This document shows, one piece after another, positions 1 to 5,979 of a stretch of 10,844 nt of DNA. The notes beneath the pieces are model-generated. The model did not search any database. It saw only the letters and a program-made list of their open reading frames with translations, and was not told the origin of the DNA. Numbering within the stretch: the stretch's first letter is position 1; every line of letters begins with the position of its first letter. The DNA is from an uncultured Thermomicrobiales bacterium (GTDB lineage: Bacteria; Chloroflexota; Chloroflexia; Thermomicrobiales; Thermomicrobiaceae), in contig CALAGB010000527.1 in assembly GCA_937891245.1 (NCBI GenBank), forward strand, positions 1-10,844, written 5' to 3'. A program made the position numbers and the translations under genes.

Positions 1-750
1 ACGGCCAGGATGATCCCGACACGCAAGACGGAGGGCCTGCTGCTCGGGTCGTGGGAACTGATCCGGCAGCTTGGGCGGGTGCCGCGCTGGCTGATCTGGG
101 ACAACGAACCCGGGATCGGTCAGGAGGGTCGGCTCGCGCAAGGCGTCACAGCGTTCGCCGGAACTCTGGACACGAAGGTGGTGCAACTGCGCCCTTACGA
201 CCCGGAATCGAAGGGGATCGTGGAGCGCCGCAACGGGTGGATGGAGACCTCGTTCATGCCCGGCCGCACGTTCACCTCACCGGTCGACTTCAACACCCAG
301 TTGGATGACTGGCTGGAGAAGGCGAGCGCGAAAGTGGTCCGCACCATCAAGGCCCGGCCGATCGATCTGATCGAGCACGACCGGTCGCGGATGCTGCCGC
401 TGCCGACCATCCCTCTGCAGCTGGGCTGGCGGCAGCGAGCCCGGCCCGGCCGGGACTACTACGTCCGCCTGGACGCCTGCGACTACTCCGTCGACCCGCA
501 AGCCATCGGCAGATTCGTCGACGTCACCGCAGACCTCGACCGGGTGAAGGTCCGCCACGACGGGCGGATCATCGCCGATCACGCCCGGGTCTGGGCGCGC
601 GGCAGCACCATCACAGACCCCGTCCATGTCGGGACCGCGACGAGACTCACGAGAAATGTCCGCGAAACGTGGGTTGAGCCTCGCGTGAAAATGCCGGGAG
701 GGACGACGCTCACGAAGAATGCCGCGAAACGCTCTCAGCTCTTCAGGTGA
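1..750 (+). pseudogene. istA: IS21-family transposase IstA, C-terminal part, broken tail
   Basis: DDE transposase of an IS21-type element. The frame is open through the left window edge, so the N-terminal DNA-binding half and the first catalytic Asp are outside; the ATG at 10 is internal. Counting from that ATG, the second catalytic Asp is D31 (IWDNE) and the catalytic Glu is E72 (KGIVERRNG), followed by the beta-rich C-terminal domain (DYYVRLDACDYSVDP, HDGRIIADHARVW). Family-like sequence stops after DPVHVGTA at about 638. The remaining codons to the stop at 748-750 are read from foreign IS-end repeats and do not look like IstA. The genuine tail (TARRLRQQ to DRAFGIEGVA) is found inverted at 1696-1814. 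Identification as IS21 IstA is secure from motifs; that the gene is non-functional is inferred from the lost tail and the separation from istB. Confidence 0.85.
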
Positions 751-775
751 GCGTGTCCGTGAAGTCGGCGTGAGG
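639..775 (+). repeat. Relic of insertion-sequence end with two diverged direct repeats
   Basis: Directly after the istA break there are two diverged blocks. Segment 639-669 (begins GACGAGACTCACGAG, ends CCGCGAAACG) is repeated at 702-731 with about 26 of 31 positions matching, a period of 63 nt. A weaker third similarity links 675-701 with 748-775 (TGAGC...CGTGAA). The first 12 bases, GACGAGACTCAC/T, also occur at the outer end of the insertion sequence at 3221-3233 (reverse strand). A CGACGCT motif lies about 65 nt inward in both places. I read this as the 5' end of a related but diverged copy of the DDE insertion sequence whose body has been deleted. The repeats could also be transposase-binding sites. 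Confidence 0.5.
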
Positions 776-853
776 CTGAAGGCGCGGTAAACGTGTGACA
801 ACCGAAAACGGGGACTTCGCTCGCGCACCGCCGCTGCCGGTGTCGACGGCGGT

Positions 854-891
854 CCAATCTGAGGCCAAAGCGACGGTCGAAAATGAGGCCA
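854..891. repeat. Terminal repeats of the IS21-like element (istB end)
   Basis: TGAGGCCA occurs twice, at 860-867 and 884-891, 24 nt apart, each preceded by an A-rich stretch (CCAATC and GAAAA) and located just beyond the istB stop. IS21-family ends typically carry such repeated transposase sites, so this probably marks the outer end of the element. A 7-bp inverted repeat (827-833 with 847-853) lies just outside it. The exact terminus was not determined. Nothing else is recognisable in 776-907. Confidence 0.45.
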
Positions 892-907
892 CCTGGTTGT
901 CGTTTGG

Positions 908-1696
908 TTAGTCTGCCGGATCCTGAGTTTTGATGCTGGGCAGGCTGTCGATGCCGCGTACTCGGAGTCGGTAGCTGGCGCCTTTCAACGTGAGCACGTC
1001 GGCGTGGTGGACGATGCGGTCGATCATCGCGGCGGCGACGGCTTGGTCGCCGAAGACGCCGCCCCAGCCGCTGAACGGCAGGTTGGAGGTCAGGATCAGC
1101 GAGGCGTGCTCGTAGCGGCTGGACACGAGTTGGAAGAACAGGTTCGCGGCGTCTTGCTCGAACGGGAGGTAGCCGACCTCGTCGACGATGATCAGCCCGT
1201 AGCGGCGCAGCCGGGCGAGTTCGCGGGGCAGGTTGCCTTGCTGGTGGGCGTCGGTCAGGTGGGTGACCCAGTCCGTCGCGGCCGCGAACAGCACCCGGTA
1301 ACCGTGGCGTGCGGCGACGATGCCGAGCGCGGTCGCGAGGTGGGTTTTGCCGGTGCCGGGTGGGCCGAGGAGCACGACGTTGCGGGCCTCGAGCAGGAAC
1401 CCGCCGGAGGCGAGGGCTGCGGTCTGTTGTCGTGCGGTGGGCTGGGCGTCGAAGTCGAAGTCCTCCAACGTCTTGCGCGCCGGGAACCCGGCCGCTTTGA
1501 TGCGCAACTCCGCGCCGGGCGTGTTGCGGGCGGAGACCTCGCGTTCGAGGACCGCGGCGAGGTAGTCCTCGAACGACCAGCCTGCATCCCTGGCCTGATC
1601 GGCCATCCGGCTAGCGGCTTCGGTGATCCGGGGCGCCTTCAGAGCGCCGGCGAGATAGGTGATCTGCTTGGCCGTGTCGGTCTGCTTGGCGGCCAT
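908..1696 (-). CDS. istB: IS21-family helper ATPase IstB
   Basis: AAA+ ATPase that assists the IstA transposase in IS21 transposition (DnaC-related). The protein is 262 aa, normal for the family, and appears intact. An N-terminal helical region (QITYLAGALKAPRITEAASR) precedes Walker A GPPGTGKTHLA (residues 111-121), Walker B LIIVDE (168-173) followed by VGYLPFE, and a sensor LTSN (202-205). The start ATG at 1694-1696 is chosen because the istA remnant stops at a TGA overlapping it (TGATG), the usual translational coupling of istA/istB. A GAGGGGG sequence at 1704-1710 can serve as ribosome binding site. The open frame extends to 1789, but that part overlaps the istA tail and is not IstB-like. 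With istA split, istB is orphaned here. Confidence 0.92.
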   Translation of the reverse strand: MAAKQTDTAKQITYLAGALKAPRITEAASRMADQARDAGWSFEDYLAAVLEREVSARNTPGAELRIKAAGFPARKTLEDFDFDAQPTARQQTAALASGGFLLEARNVVLLGPPGTGKTHLATALGIVAARHGYRVLFAAATDWVTHLTDAHQQGNLPRELARLRRYGLIIVDEVGYLPFEQDAANLFFQLVSSRYEHASLILTSNLPFSGWGGVFGDQAVAAAMIDRIVHHADVLTLKGASYRLRVRGIDSLPSIKTQDPAD

Positions 1697-1814
1697 CACG
1701 CAACCCCCTCGATCCCGAACGCCCGGTCGTAGTCGGCCAGATCCCTCGTGAGGTCGTCGCCGGCGGCGGCCGGTCGTGGTTGCTGGCACTGTTGCCGCAA
1801 CCGCCTGGCGGTCC
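1696..1814 (-). pseudogene. istA: IS21 istA, detached 3' tail
   Basis: Read on the - strand in the frame ending at the TGA that overlaps the istB start, this stretch gives ...GTARRLRQQCQQPRP, then DLTRDLADYDRAFGIEGVA and stop, a typical IstA C-terminus. Upstream (above 1814) the frame enters the end of the DDE insertion sequence and meets a stop. Fused to the + strand istA piece at the shared GGACCGC (632-638, and 1808-1814 reversed), the reading frame is exactly restored as HVGTARRLRQQ. That supports both parts coming from one gene, or from two nearly identical copies broken at the same point. Confidence 0.7.
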
Positions 1815-1832
1815 GGGGTTCCTCATGTCAAG

Positions 1833-1860
1833 GTGTCCGCGAAAATTGAGTCGTGCCTCA
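1833..1860. repeat. Terminal inverted repeat, left copy
   Basis: Pairs with 3189-3216 in inverted orientation, 22 of 28 positions matching, including the 11-bp exact block GTCGTGCCTCA (1850-1860) and GTG-CCG-GAAA spacing outside it. It lies 24 nt beyond the transposase stop. Confidence 0.75.
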
Positions 1861-1883
1861 GGTAGGAGAGCCCGCGAAATGGG

Positions 1884-3153
1884 TCAGCTTGCTTCTTGGA
1901 TTTTGATCCGGGCGTCGGTGTCGGGCGTGGCGTGTTCGAGTTTTTCGCGCATCCGGTCGGTCTTGTCCTTGGCCAACTCGATCAGTCTGCCCTGTAAGTG
2001 GGCGATGCGGCGGGCAAGGTCGAGCGGGTTGATGCTGTCGCGGTAGGCAGTCATCTCGGCCTGCTGCGCCGGGGAGAGTATCCCCGACGCGATGAGGCGA
2101 TCGAACGGTGTGGCCGGCTTGTCGTAGATCCGTCTGCGGCGGCCAGCTTTGTCCTCGCCCCAACCGATCGGTTTCTTCGTCGGGGTGAAGTAGTTCAAGC
2201 GGTCGTTGACCAGCGGCCATAGCGTGTTGAGCACTTCAAGCTCTTCGGCGGTGTCGTAGCGGTAGTAGAACCCGTAGCGCCGTACAAGATGGTTGTTCTT
2301 CGACTCGATCGTGGCCTGGTCGTTCTTCTTGTAGGGGCGGGATCTGGTGAAGAAGATCTTCTTGTCGGCCGCCCAGTCGATCATGGGATAGTTCAAGAAC
2401 TCCGAACCGTTGTCGAAGTCCAAACCCACTACGCCGTAAGGGATCTCGTCGAGGGATGCGTCCATCACGCGTCGGATGTGGACGTGCGCATTGTTCCGGA
2501 TCGAACGGGTGAACACCCAACCGATCAAGACGTCGGTGAAATTCACCGTGCGGGCGAACTCGCCGATCAGGCGCGGCCCGCAGTGCGCGACCGTGTCGCA
2601 CTCGAAAAACCCGGGCTCGGTCTCGACCTCGTCGCCGGCCTTACGGATCTTGATCGACGTGCGCAAAAGCGGTGACGGCTTCGTCGACGAGATGCCCTTG
2701 AGCTGCCCTTGCTTCGAGCATCAGCCAGATACCGGTCGATCGTCGCCGCCGACATAGCCAGCAGCTCGGCTCTCACCTCCGGTGTGTAGCCGCGCTTGCC
2801 ACCGACCAGCTCCCCGTGGTGCTCCAACGACGACAAAAGGCCCTCCATCGCCACCGTGAGGTACTTGCCGCACAACCCGCCCGACGTCGCCCACAGCCAC
2901 TGAAGCACTGAAGCAGTTTCCTTGCCGCCGCCGAGTACTTCAGCGCCCGCGGCTTACGACGCTTCACCACCCGCCGCGGACCGGGCCTGGCCGCCTCCGT
3001 CAGGCGACGGCGCGCGTTGTCCCGTGACCAGCCGGTCACCGCCACCACCTCGTCGAGCAGCCGACCCCTATCCTTCTTCGACGCCGCGGCGTAGCCGCGC
3101 GCGTACTTCCTGGTTATCTCCGCACGAGAACTCATCGACAACCCATTTCCCAT
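1884..3153 (-). pseudogene. DDE integrase-core transposase, two frameshifts
   Basis: The coding sequence is spread over three frames. The N-terminal part (SSRAEITRKYARGYAAASKK, then DEVVAVTGWSRDNARRR, helix-turn-helix-like) runs to about 2914. The middle (LQWLWATSGGLCGKYL to AATIDRYLADARSKG) runs from about 2905 to 2710. The C-terminal part (GISSTKPSPLLRTSIKIRK to IKIQEAS) ends at 1884. The first shift is an 8-bp tandem duplication (2898-2913); the second is an apparent one-base loss near 2705-2710. The third segment keeps an rve-type DDE triad: FECDTVAHCG, GLDFDNGSEF and NDQATIESKNNH. The start is uncertain: ATG at 3153, TTG at 3141 (giving MSMSSRAEI, resembling relatives as I remember them) or ATG at 3135. 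No full-length protein can be made without recoding. Confidence 0.85.
2898..2913. repeat. 8-bp tandem duplication breaking the transposase frame
   Basis: CACTGAAG is present twice back to back (2898-2905 and 2906-2913). Removing one unit joins the N-terminal frame to the middle frame as ARKLLQWLWATSGG, so the duplication is the direct cause of the first frameshift. Confidence 0.85.
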
Positions 3154-3188
3154 GTCCGAAGCGTCGCCGCCACGCGGGCAAAAATAGA

Positions 3189-3216
3189 TGAGGCACGACC
3201 CGCCTTTCACGGGCAC
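3189..3216. repeat. Terminal inverted repeat, right copy
   Basis: Reverse complement partner of 1833-1860; TGAGGCACGAC at 3189-3199 is the exact inner block. It lies about 36 nt upstream of the latest plausible transposase start codon region. Confidence 0.75.
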
Positions 3217-3232
3217 ATTTCATGAGTCTCGT

Positions 3233-3256
3233 CGATCCCTTGACAAACTGGGATCG
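3233..3256. promoter_or_regulatory. Inverted repeat around the -35 box
   Basis: CGATCCC (3233-3239) and GGGATCG (3250-3256) are exact 7-bp inverted arms separated by 10 nt that contain TTGACA. The position would suit an operator for a dimeric regulator. It begins at the insertion-sequence boundary, so part of it may have been created by the insertion. Confidence 0.35.
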
Positions 3257-3268
3257 CTCTGCGACGAT
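3240..3268 (+). promoter_or_regulatory. Candidate sigma-70-type promoter of the transport/oxidation operon
   Basis: A perfect -35 box TTGACA (3240-3245) is followed after 17 nt by GACGAT (3263-3268), a weak -10 keeping the A at position 2 and A-T at positions 5-6. It lies 48 nt upstream of the first start codon. It is the best promoter-like sequence ahead of the gene; transcription start not proven. Confidence 0.5.
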
Positions 3269-3271
3269 CTG

Positions 3272-3285
3272 TGGAATCGGTTCCA
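3272..3285. promoter_or_regulatory. LacI/GalR-like operator palindrome
   Basis: TGGAATCGGTTCCA matches its own reverse complement at 12 of 14 positions and has the central CG flanked by AA and TT (AAnCGnTT) typical of LacI/GalR-family operators. It lies immediately downstream of the candidate -10 box, over the expected transcription start, where a bound repressor would block initiation. No LacI-type gene is in the window. Confidence 0.5.
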
Positions 3286-3315
3286 AACATCAATCACCCT
3301 TGGGAGGCACGCCCT

Positions 3316-4587
3316 ATGAGACGCTCCATGGTTGTTTTCGCTGTGCTGGGCGCGGCGGCAGTCCTCGCCGTCGCATCGTGCGGTAGTGGTTCGGGTACCT
3401 CGACGACTGATTCCGCCGGCGGACCGTCTACTTCCAGTGGCGAGGCCTCTGATTCGACTGCTAATAGCTCATCCGATGGTGCGTCGACGGAGGCTGGCGA
3501 GTCCAGCGGGTCGAAGACGGTGGATCTCAGCGCGGCGTCGGCCGCGCTACGCGATGCCGGATACGATCAGATCGCGGATTCTGTCGACAAGGCCGCGCCG
3601 GCCCCCGCAACGCTTAAGGACGGCAGTACCTTCAAGCTCAAGGACAGTATTGCGAAGAAGCTGGCCTCGGGCGAGAAGGTCAATTACGTCTTCTCCTACC
3701 AATCCAGCGGAATCGCACTGTTCTCCGATCAGTACAAGACTGGATATGATGCGACAGTTCCGATCGCGCAGACTGTTCTTCCAACGATGAATGCTAGTGC
3801 CATCGCGCCATCGGGTGATATCGATGTGCAGACGCAGATCTCGCAGATTGAGGCGCTGTACAATACCAATCAGATTGACTGCCTCGGCCTGGAACCGCCA
3901 GACTCTGACGCGTTCACAGACATCACGAATAAACTCATGGCGGATGGGATCCCGGTTTTCACTGCCGGAGTGACGTCCAACGGAAACGAGTTCTCGAACT
4001 TTACCCAGGTGCCGATGGAGGAAGGCCACCAAGCGGCTCAGGTTGTCCTGGACTGGATGAAGTCCACCGATCACGACCTGAAGGTGTTCACCACTAGTGG
4101 CGGCGATCCTGGCTCGTTCTGGGGGCAGGGACGTATGAAAGGTTTCGAGGAAGGTATTAAGGCCGCAATTCCTGACGCGAAGTTCATCAATACTGCCGAT
4201 AATCCTCTCACAGTCAACTACGATCCAGCGCAGGCCTACGATACCTATAAGGCGCTCCTGACGGGTAACCCGGACCTGCAGTTCGTTCTGAACGTTGACA
4301 TCACGGCGGAGCAGGCCTTCAAGGCAATTCAGGACCTGGGTCGCGTGGGTAAAGTGTTCACTGCCGGCTGGAACGTGTCGGTTGGTCAACTCGACGCGAT
4401 CGACGCGGGCGTGCAGGTGGTTGCCTTCGATCAAGGTTGGCCGCAGCAGGCAGGGTTCGGTGCGGTCGCGTGCGCTGTCTACCTGGCGACCGGCGATGTC
4501 ATCCCGAACGCTCAGCATCTCGTCCCGGTGACCAGCGAGAATTCTGCAGAGGCGCGGAAGGACCTGGCCAAGATTCTCGGCGGCTGA
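3316..4587 (+). CDS. Sugar-type ABC transporter solute-binding lipoprotein
   Basis: Extracellular ligand-binding component of an RbsB-like (Peripla_BP type) importer, anchored to the membrane. ATG at 3316 is chosen over the in-frame ATG at 3271 because GGGAGG (3302-3307) lies 8 nt upstream and the protein then begins with a proper lipoprotein signal: MRRS, a hydrophobic stretch, and lipobox VASC with Cys22. Residues 23-66 form a Ser/Thr/Gly-rich linker. An unusual charged segment (about 67-120, LSAASAALRDAGYDQIADSV) precedes the binding fold, which starts near KVNYVFSYQSSG (121). Conserved-looking stretches include the periplasmic-binding hinge and ligand regions TQISQIEALYNTNQIDCLGL, GIPVFTAGV, GQGRMKGFEEGI and VVAFDQGWPQQ. 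It heads a cluster with the permease and ATPase. The ligand is not predictable; sugar, polyol or another small hydroxylated compound is likely from the family. Confidence 0.88.
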   Translation: MRRSMVVFAVLGAAAVLAVASCGSGSGTSTTDSAGGPSTSSGEASDSTANSSSDGASTEAGESSGSKTVDLSAASAALRDAGYDQIADSVDKAAPAPATLKDGSTFKLKDSIAKKLASGEKVNYVFSYQSSGIALFSDQYKTGYDATVPIAQTVLPTMNASAIAPSGDIDVQTQISQIEALYNTNQIDCLGLEPPDSDAFTDITNKLMADGIPVFTAGVTSNGNEFSNFTQVPMEEGHQAAQVVLDWMKSTDHDLKVFTTSGGDPGSFWGQGRMKGFEEGIKAAIPDAKFINTADNPLTVNYDPAQAYDTYKALLTGNPDLQFVLNVDITAEQAFKAIQDLGRVGKVFTAGWNVSVGQLDAIDAGVQVVAFDQGWPQQAGFGAVACAVYLATGDVIPNAQHLVPVTSENSAEARKDLAKILGG

Positions 4588-4613
4588 GAGAAATCGGATA
4601 GGCATGGCTGAGT

Positions 4614-4632
4614 TTCGGTTGAGCCAATCGAA
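4614..4632 (+). other. Hairpin after the binding-protein gene
   Basis: TTCGGTTG pairs with CAATCGAA across a 3-nt loop (8 pairs, one G-U). It lies 26 nt beyond the binding-protein stop codon. Without a U-run it is more likely an mRNA-stabilising or partial-termination hairpin than a classic intrinsic terminator. Confidence 0.45.
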
Positions 4633-4792
4633 GAACTGAAAAGGAGTCCAGCTGGTTGTCGGTCACGGTACCGACGATTGGCTGGCTCCATATATTGCCA
4701 AGTGTTGTACGGGGTGAATACAACTTGAACGGTGCCCCGCGCTCGCGTAAGTGTGAAGGTGCGCCACAGTTCGGCTGAGTATTTGCTCGCAG

Positions 4793-4851
4793 GTGGGGTA
4801 CTCGCACCGTCTAGACCTGTGTCCAGCGATAGGTCGATGGCAATACCCCAC
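4793..4851 (+). other. Nested inverted repeat in the permease leader
   Basis: GTGGGGTA (4793-4800) and TACCCCAC (4844-4851) are exact 8-bp complements. Inside them GACCT (4814-4818) pairs with AGGTC (4831-4835), giving a two-tier stem-loop 49 nt upstream of the permease start. Function unknown. Confidence 0.4.
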
Positions 4852-4899
4852 AGCCTTTGTAGCAAAAGGCAGCTTTGGCGGACGAGGGAAAGGTGTCAG

Positions 4900-5979
4900 T
4901 TGACTGAGGAAGATCGCGCGAACACCGCGCCTGTGGATACGCACTCGAACGGTCCGCGCGCAGGGTTCAAGGGTATAGAGGTAGATCGTTCTGGAGTCGT
5001 CGCAGCGACGTTTATCCGCATCGGCGGGTTGATCGGTGCGGTCCTCATCGTGTCGGCTTTCTTTACGTGGACATCAGGTGGGTTATTCGTTATTCCGTCG
5101 AACCTTCTGGGTTTGCTGCGGTATATGAGTACGCTAGCGATTGTCGGAATGGGGTTAACCGCGATACTAATCGTGGGAGAGATCGACCTGTCGTTCGCCA
5201 GCCTCTACGGTCTTTCGGCAATGATGCTTGCGGTTTCGTGGCTGAAATGGGGCTGGCCATTATGGGCTGGCTTCCTCCTTTGCATAGTGGTCGCGGTGCT
5301 CACCGGATTGTTCAACGCGTTCTTCACCGCGGTTGTCAAAATACCGTCATTCATCGCGACTTTGGGATCAAGTACGCTGATATTCGGCTTCACGCTCTTG
5401 GTCAGCCGGGCGCAGCGTTTCTCCACTAGTTCGCCGCCCGCTGGCGAGGTCGTCAGAAAGGGTGAGATCTCATTCTTCCGCCAGATCAGCAACCTGCATC
5501 TCCCATTCAACATCCCGATGCAGGTCGTGTGGATGATTGTGGTTGCACTGATCGCCTGGCTGATCCTCGGGAAATCCTTGTTTGGCTTCCGCCTGAAGGC
5601 AATAGGGGGCAACCCCGCGGCGGCCCGCTTCGCGCGGCTACCGGTGACGAAGTACAAGTTCCTTGCGTTCATCATGGGAGCGGTGTGCGCCGCTTTGGCC
5701 GCTGTTTTCGACTTCTCCTTCATCGGTTCGGTACAGCCGGACGGCGGGCAGGTTCTGCTCTTCCCGATCTTCGCGGCCGTGGTGATCGGCGGCGCGAGCC
5801 TGTCGGGCGGCCGCGGCTCGGTCTCCGGCACCCTGCTGGGCGCGCTCTTGCTTGCGGTCATCGCGAACGGTCTGGCGCTCAACGCGGCCGGCGCGTTCGC
5901 GCAGCAGATGTTCCTCGGCGTCGTCACGATCGCCGCCGTGGTGCTGGATCAGGTGACGCGATCCTGGAGAAAGAGTTGA
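4900..5979 (+). CDS. ABC transporter permease, RbsC-like (BPD_transp_2)
   Basis: Membrane channel subunit of the importer, 359 aa. The frame is open from 4732, but I choose TTG at 4900: GAGGGAAAGG (4884-4893) lies just upstream and the protein then has normal family length. After a hydrophilic N-terminus (about 35 residues) come multiple hydrophobic segments, for example residues 36-56, 76-93, 122-140, 208-224, 254-270, 285-299 and 311-328. Family hallmarks are VGEIDLSFAS (92-101), KIPSFIATLG (147-156), the cytoplasmic loop FRLKAIGGNPAAARFA (230-245) that contacts the ATPase, and VIGGASLSGGRGSVSGTLLG (295-314). The stop overlaps the ATPase start by 4 nt, so the two are translationally coupled. 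The second half is visibly richer in G/C at third codon positions than the first. Confidence 0.9.
   Translation: MTEEDRANTAPVDTHSNGPRAGFKGIEVDRSGVVAATFIRIGGLIGAVLIVSAFFTWTSGGLFVIPSNLLGLLRYMSTLAIVGMGLTAILIVGEIDLSFASLYGLSAMMLAVSWLKWGWPLWAGFLLCIVVAVLTGLFNAFFTAVVKIPSFIATLGSSTLIFGFTLLVSRAQRFSTSSPPAGEVVRKGEISFFRQISNLHLPFNIPMQVVWMIVVALIAWLILGKSLFGFRLKAIGGNPAAARFARLPVTKYKFLAFIMGAVCAALAAVFDFSFIGSVQPDGGQVLLFPIFAAVVIGGASLSGGRGSVSGTLLGALLLAVIANGLALNAAGAFAQQMFLGVVTIAAVVLDQVTRSWRKS

Larger units (their letters stand above)
850..1814 (-). mobile_element. IS21-like element, 3' portion (istA tail, istB, end repeats)
   Basis: This segment holds the end of istA, a complete istB and the terminal repeats, all on the - strand. 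Its partner, the main part of istA, is on the + strand at 1-638. The left boundary is approximate. The right boundary is the point where istA sequence meets the terminus of the DDE insertion sequence, next to GCGGTCC at 1808-1814, the reverse complement of GGACCGC at 632-638. Confidence 0.6.
1815..3233 (-). mobile_element. DDE (rve-type) insertion sequence, about 1.42 kb, inactivated
   Basis: One long transposase gene on the - strand, bracketed by imperfect terminal inverted repeats (cores 1833-1860 and 3189-3216). The outer boundaries are placed where similarity between the ends fades: CTCATG is shared at 1822-1827 and, reversed, near 3221-3226, and GACGAGACTCA is shared with the relic at 639. 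Flanking bases are GCGGTCC on the left and GATCCCT on the right, so no matching target duplication surrounds this copy, which suggests rearrangement after insertion. The family is not named: transposases of this type are sometimes listed as unclassified (ISNCY-like) and I cannot confirm that here. Confidence 0.65.
4588..4899 (+). promoter_or_regulatory. 312-nt intergenic stretch with several inverted repeats
   Basis: No convincing gene: the permease frame is open from 4732 but its first 56 codons do not resemble the family. The stretch holds at least four possible hairpins: 4614-4632, 4648-4685, 4699-4727 and 4793-4851, plus a smaller one at 4853-4870 close to the permease ribosome binding site. 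None is followed by a T-tract. It may lower downstream expression relative to the binding protein, stabilise the upstream mRNA, or act as a leader for the permease. No known riboswitch class is recognised. Confidence 0.4.

Noticed and set aside
639..891. CRISPR-like array suggested by short spaced repeats
   Set aside because: Only two or three diverged repeat units with unequal spacing and no cas genes; similarity to the adjacent IS terminus explains them better.
1004..1732. Long open frame on the + strand opposite istB
   Set aside because: Antisense shadow of the IstB gene in GC-rich DNA; no recognisable protein features and no ribosome binding site noticed.
908..1789. Longer istB start with a 31-residue extension
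   Set aside because: The extension overlaps the genuine istA tail in another frame, is Arg/Gly-rich and unlike IstB; the ATG at 1696 is coupled to the istA stop.
1823..3224. TCATG on both sides of the insertion sequence as a 5-bp target duplication
   Set aside because: The copies are at unequal distances from the inverted-repeat cores, contain the palindrome CATG, and appear to be part of the IS ends themselves.
3547..4605. 352-codon open frame on the - strand opposite the binding-protein gene
   Set aside because: Lies entirely antisense to a clear lipoprotein gene; its sequence shows no domain, and long antisense frames are common in GC-rich genomes.
4732..4899. N-terminal extension of the permease to the ATG at 4732
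   Set aside because: The 56 extra residues do not resemble the family and run through the inverted-repeat-rich leader; TTG at 4900 has a good ribosome binding site.
5529..5975. Upstream extension of the ATPase frame to an ATG at 5529
   Set aside because: It overlaps the permease in another frame and reads as Arg/Gly/Ala-rich shadow sequence; TTG at 5976 gives normal family length and a ribosome binding site.
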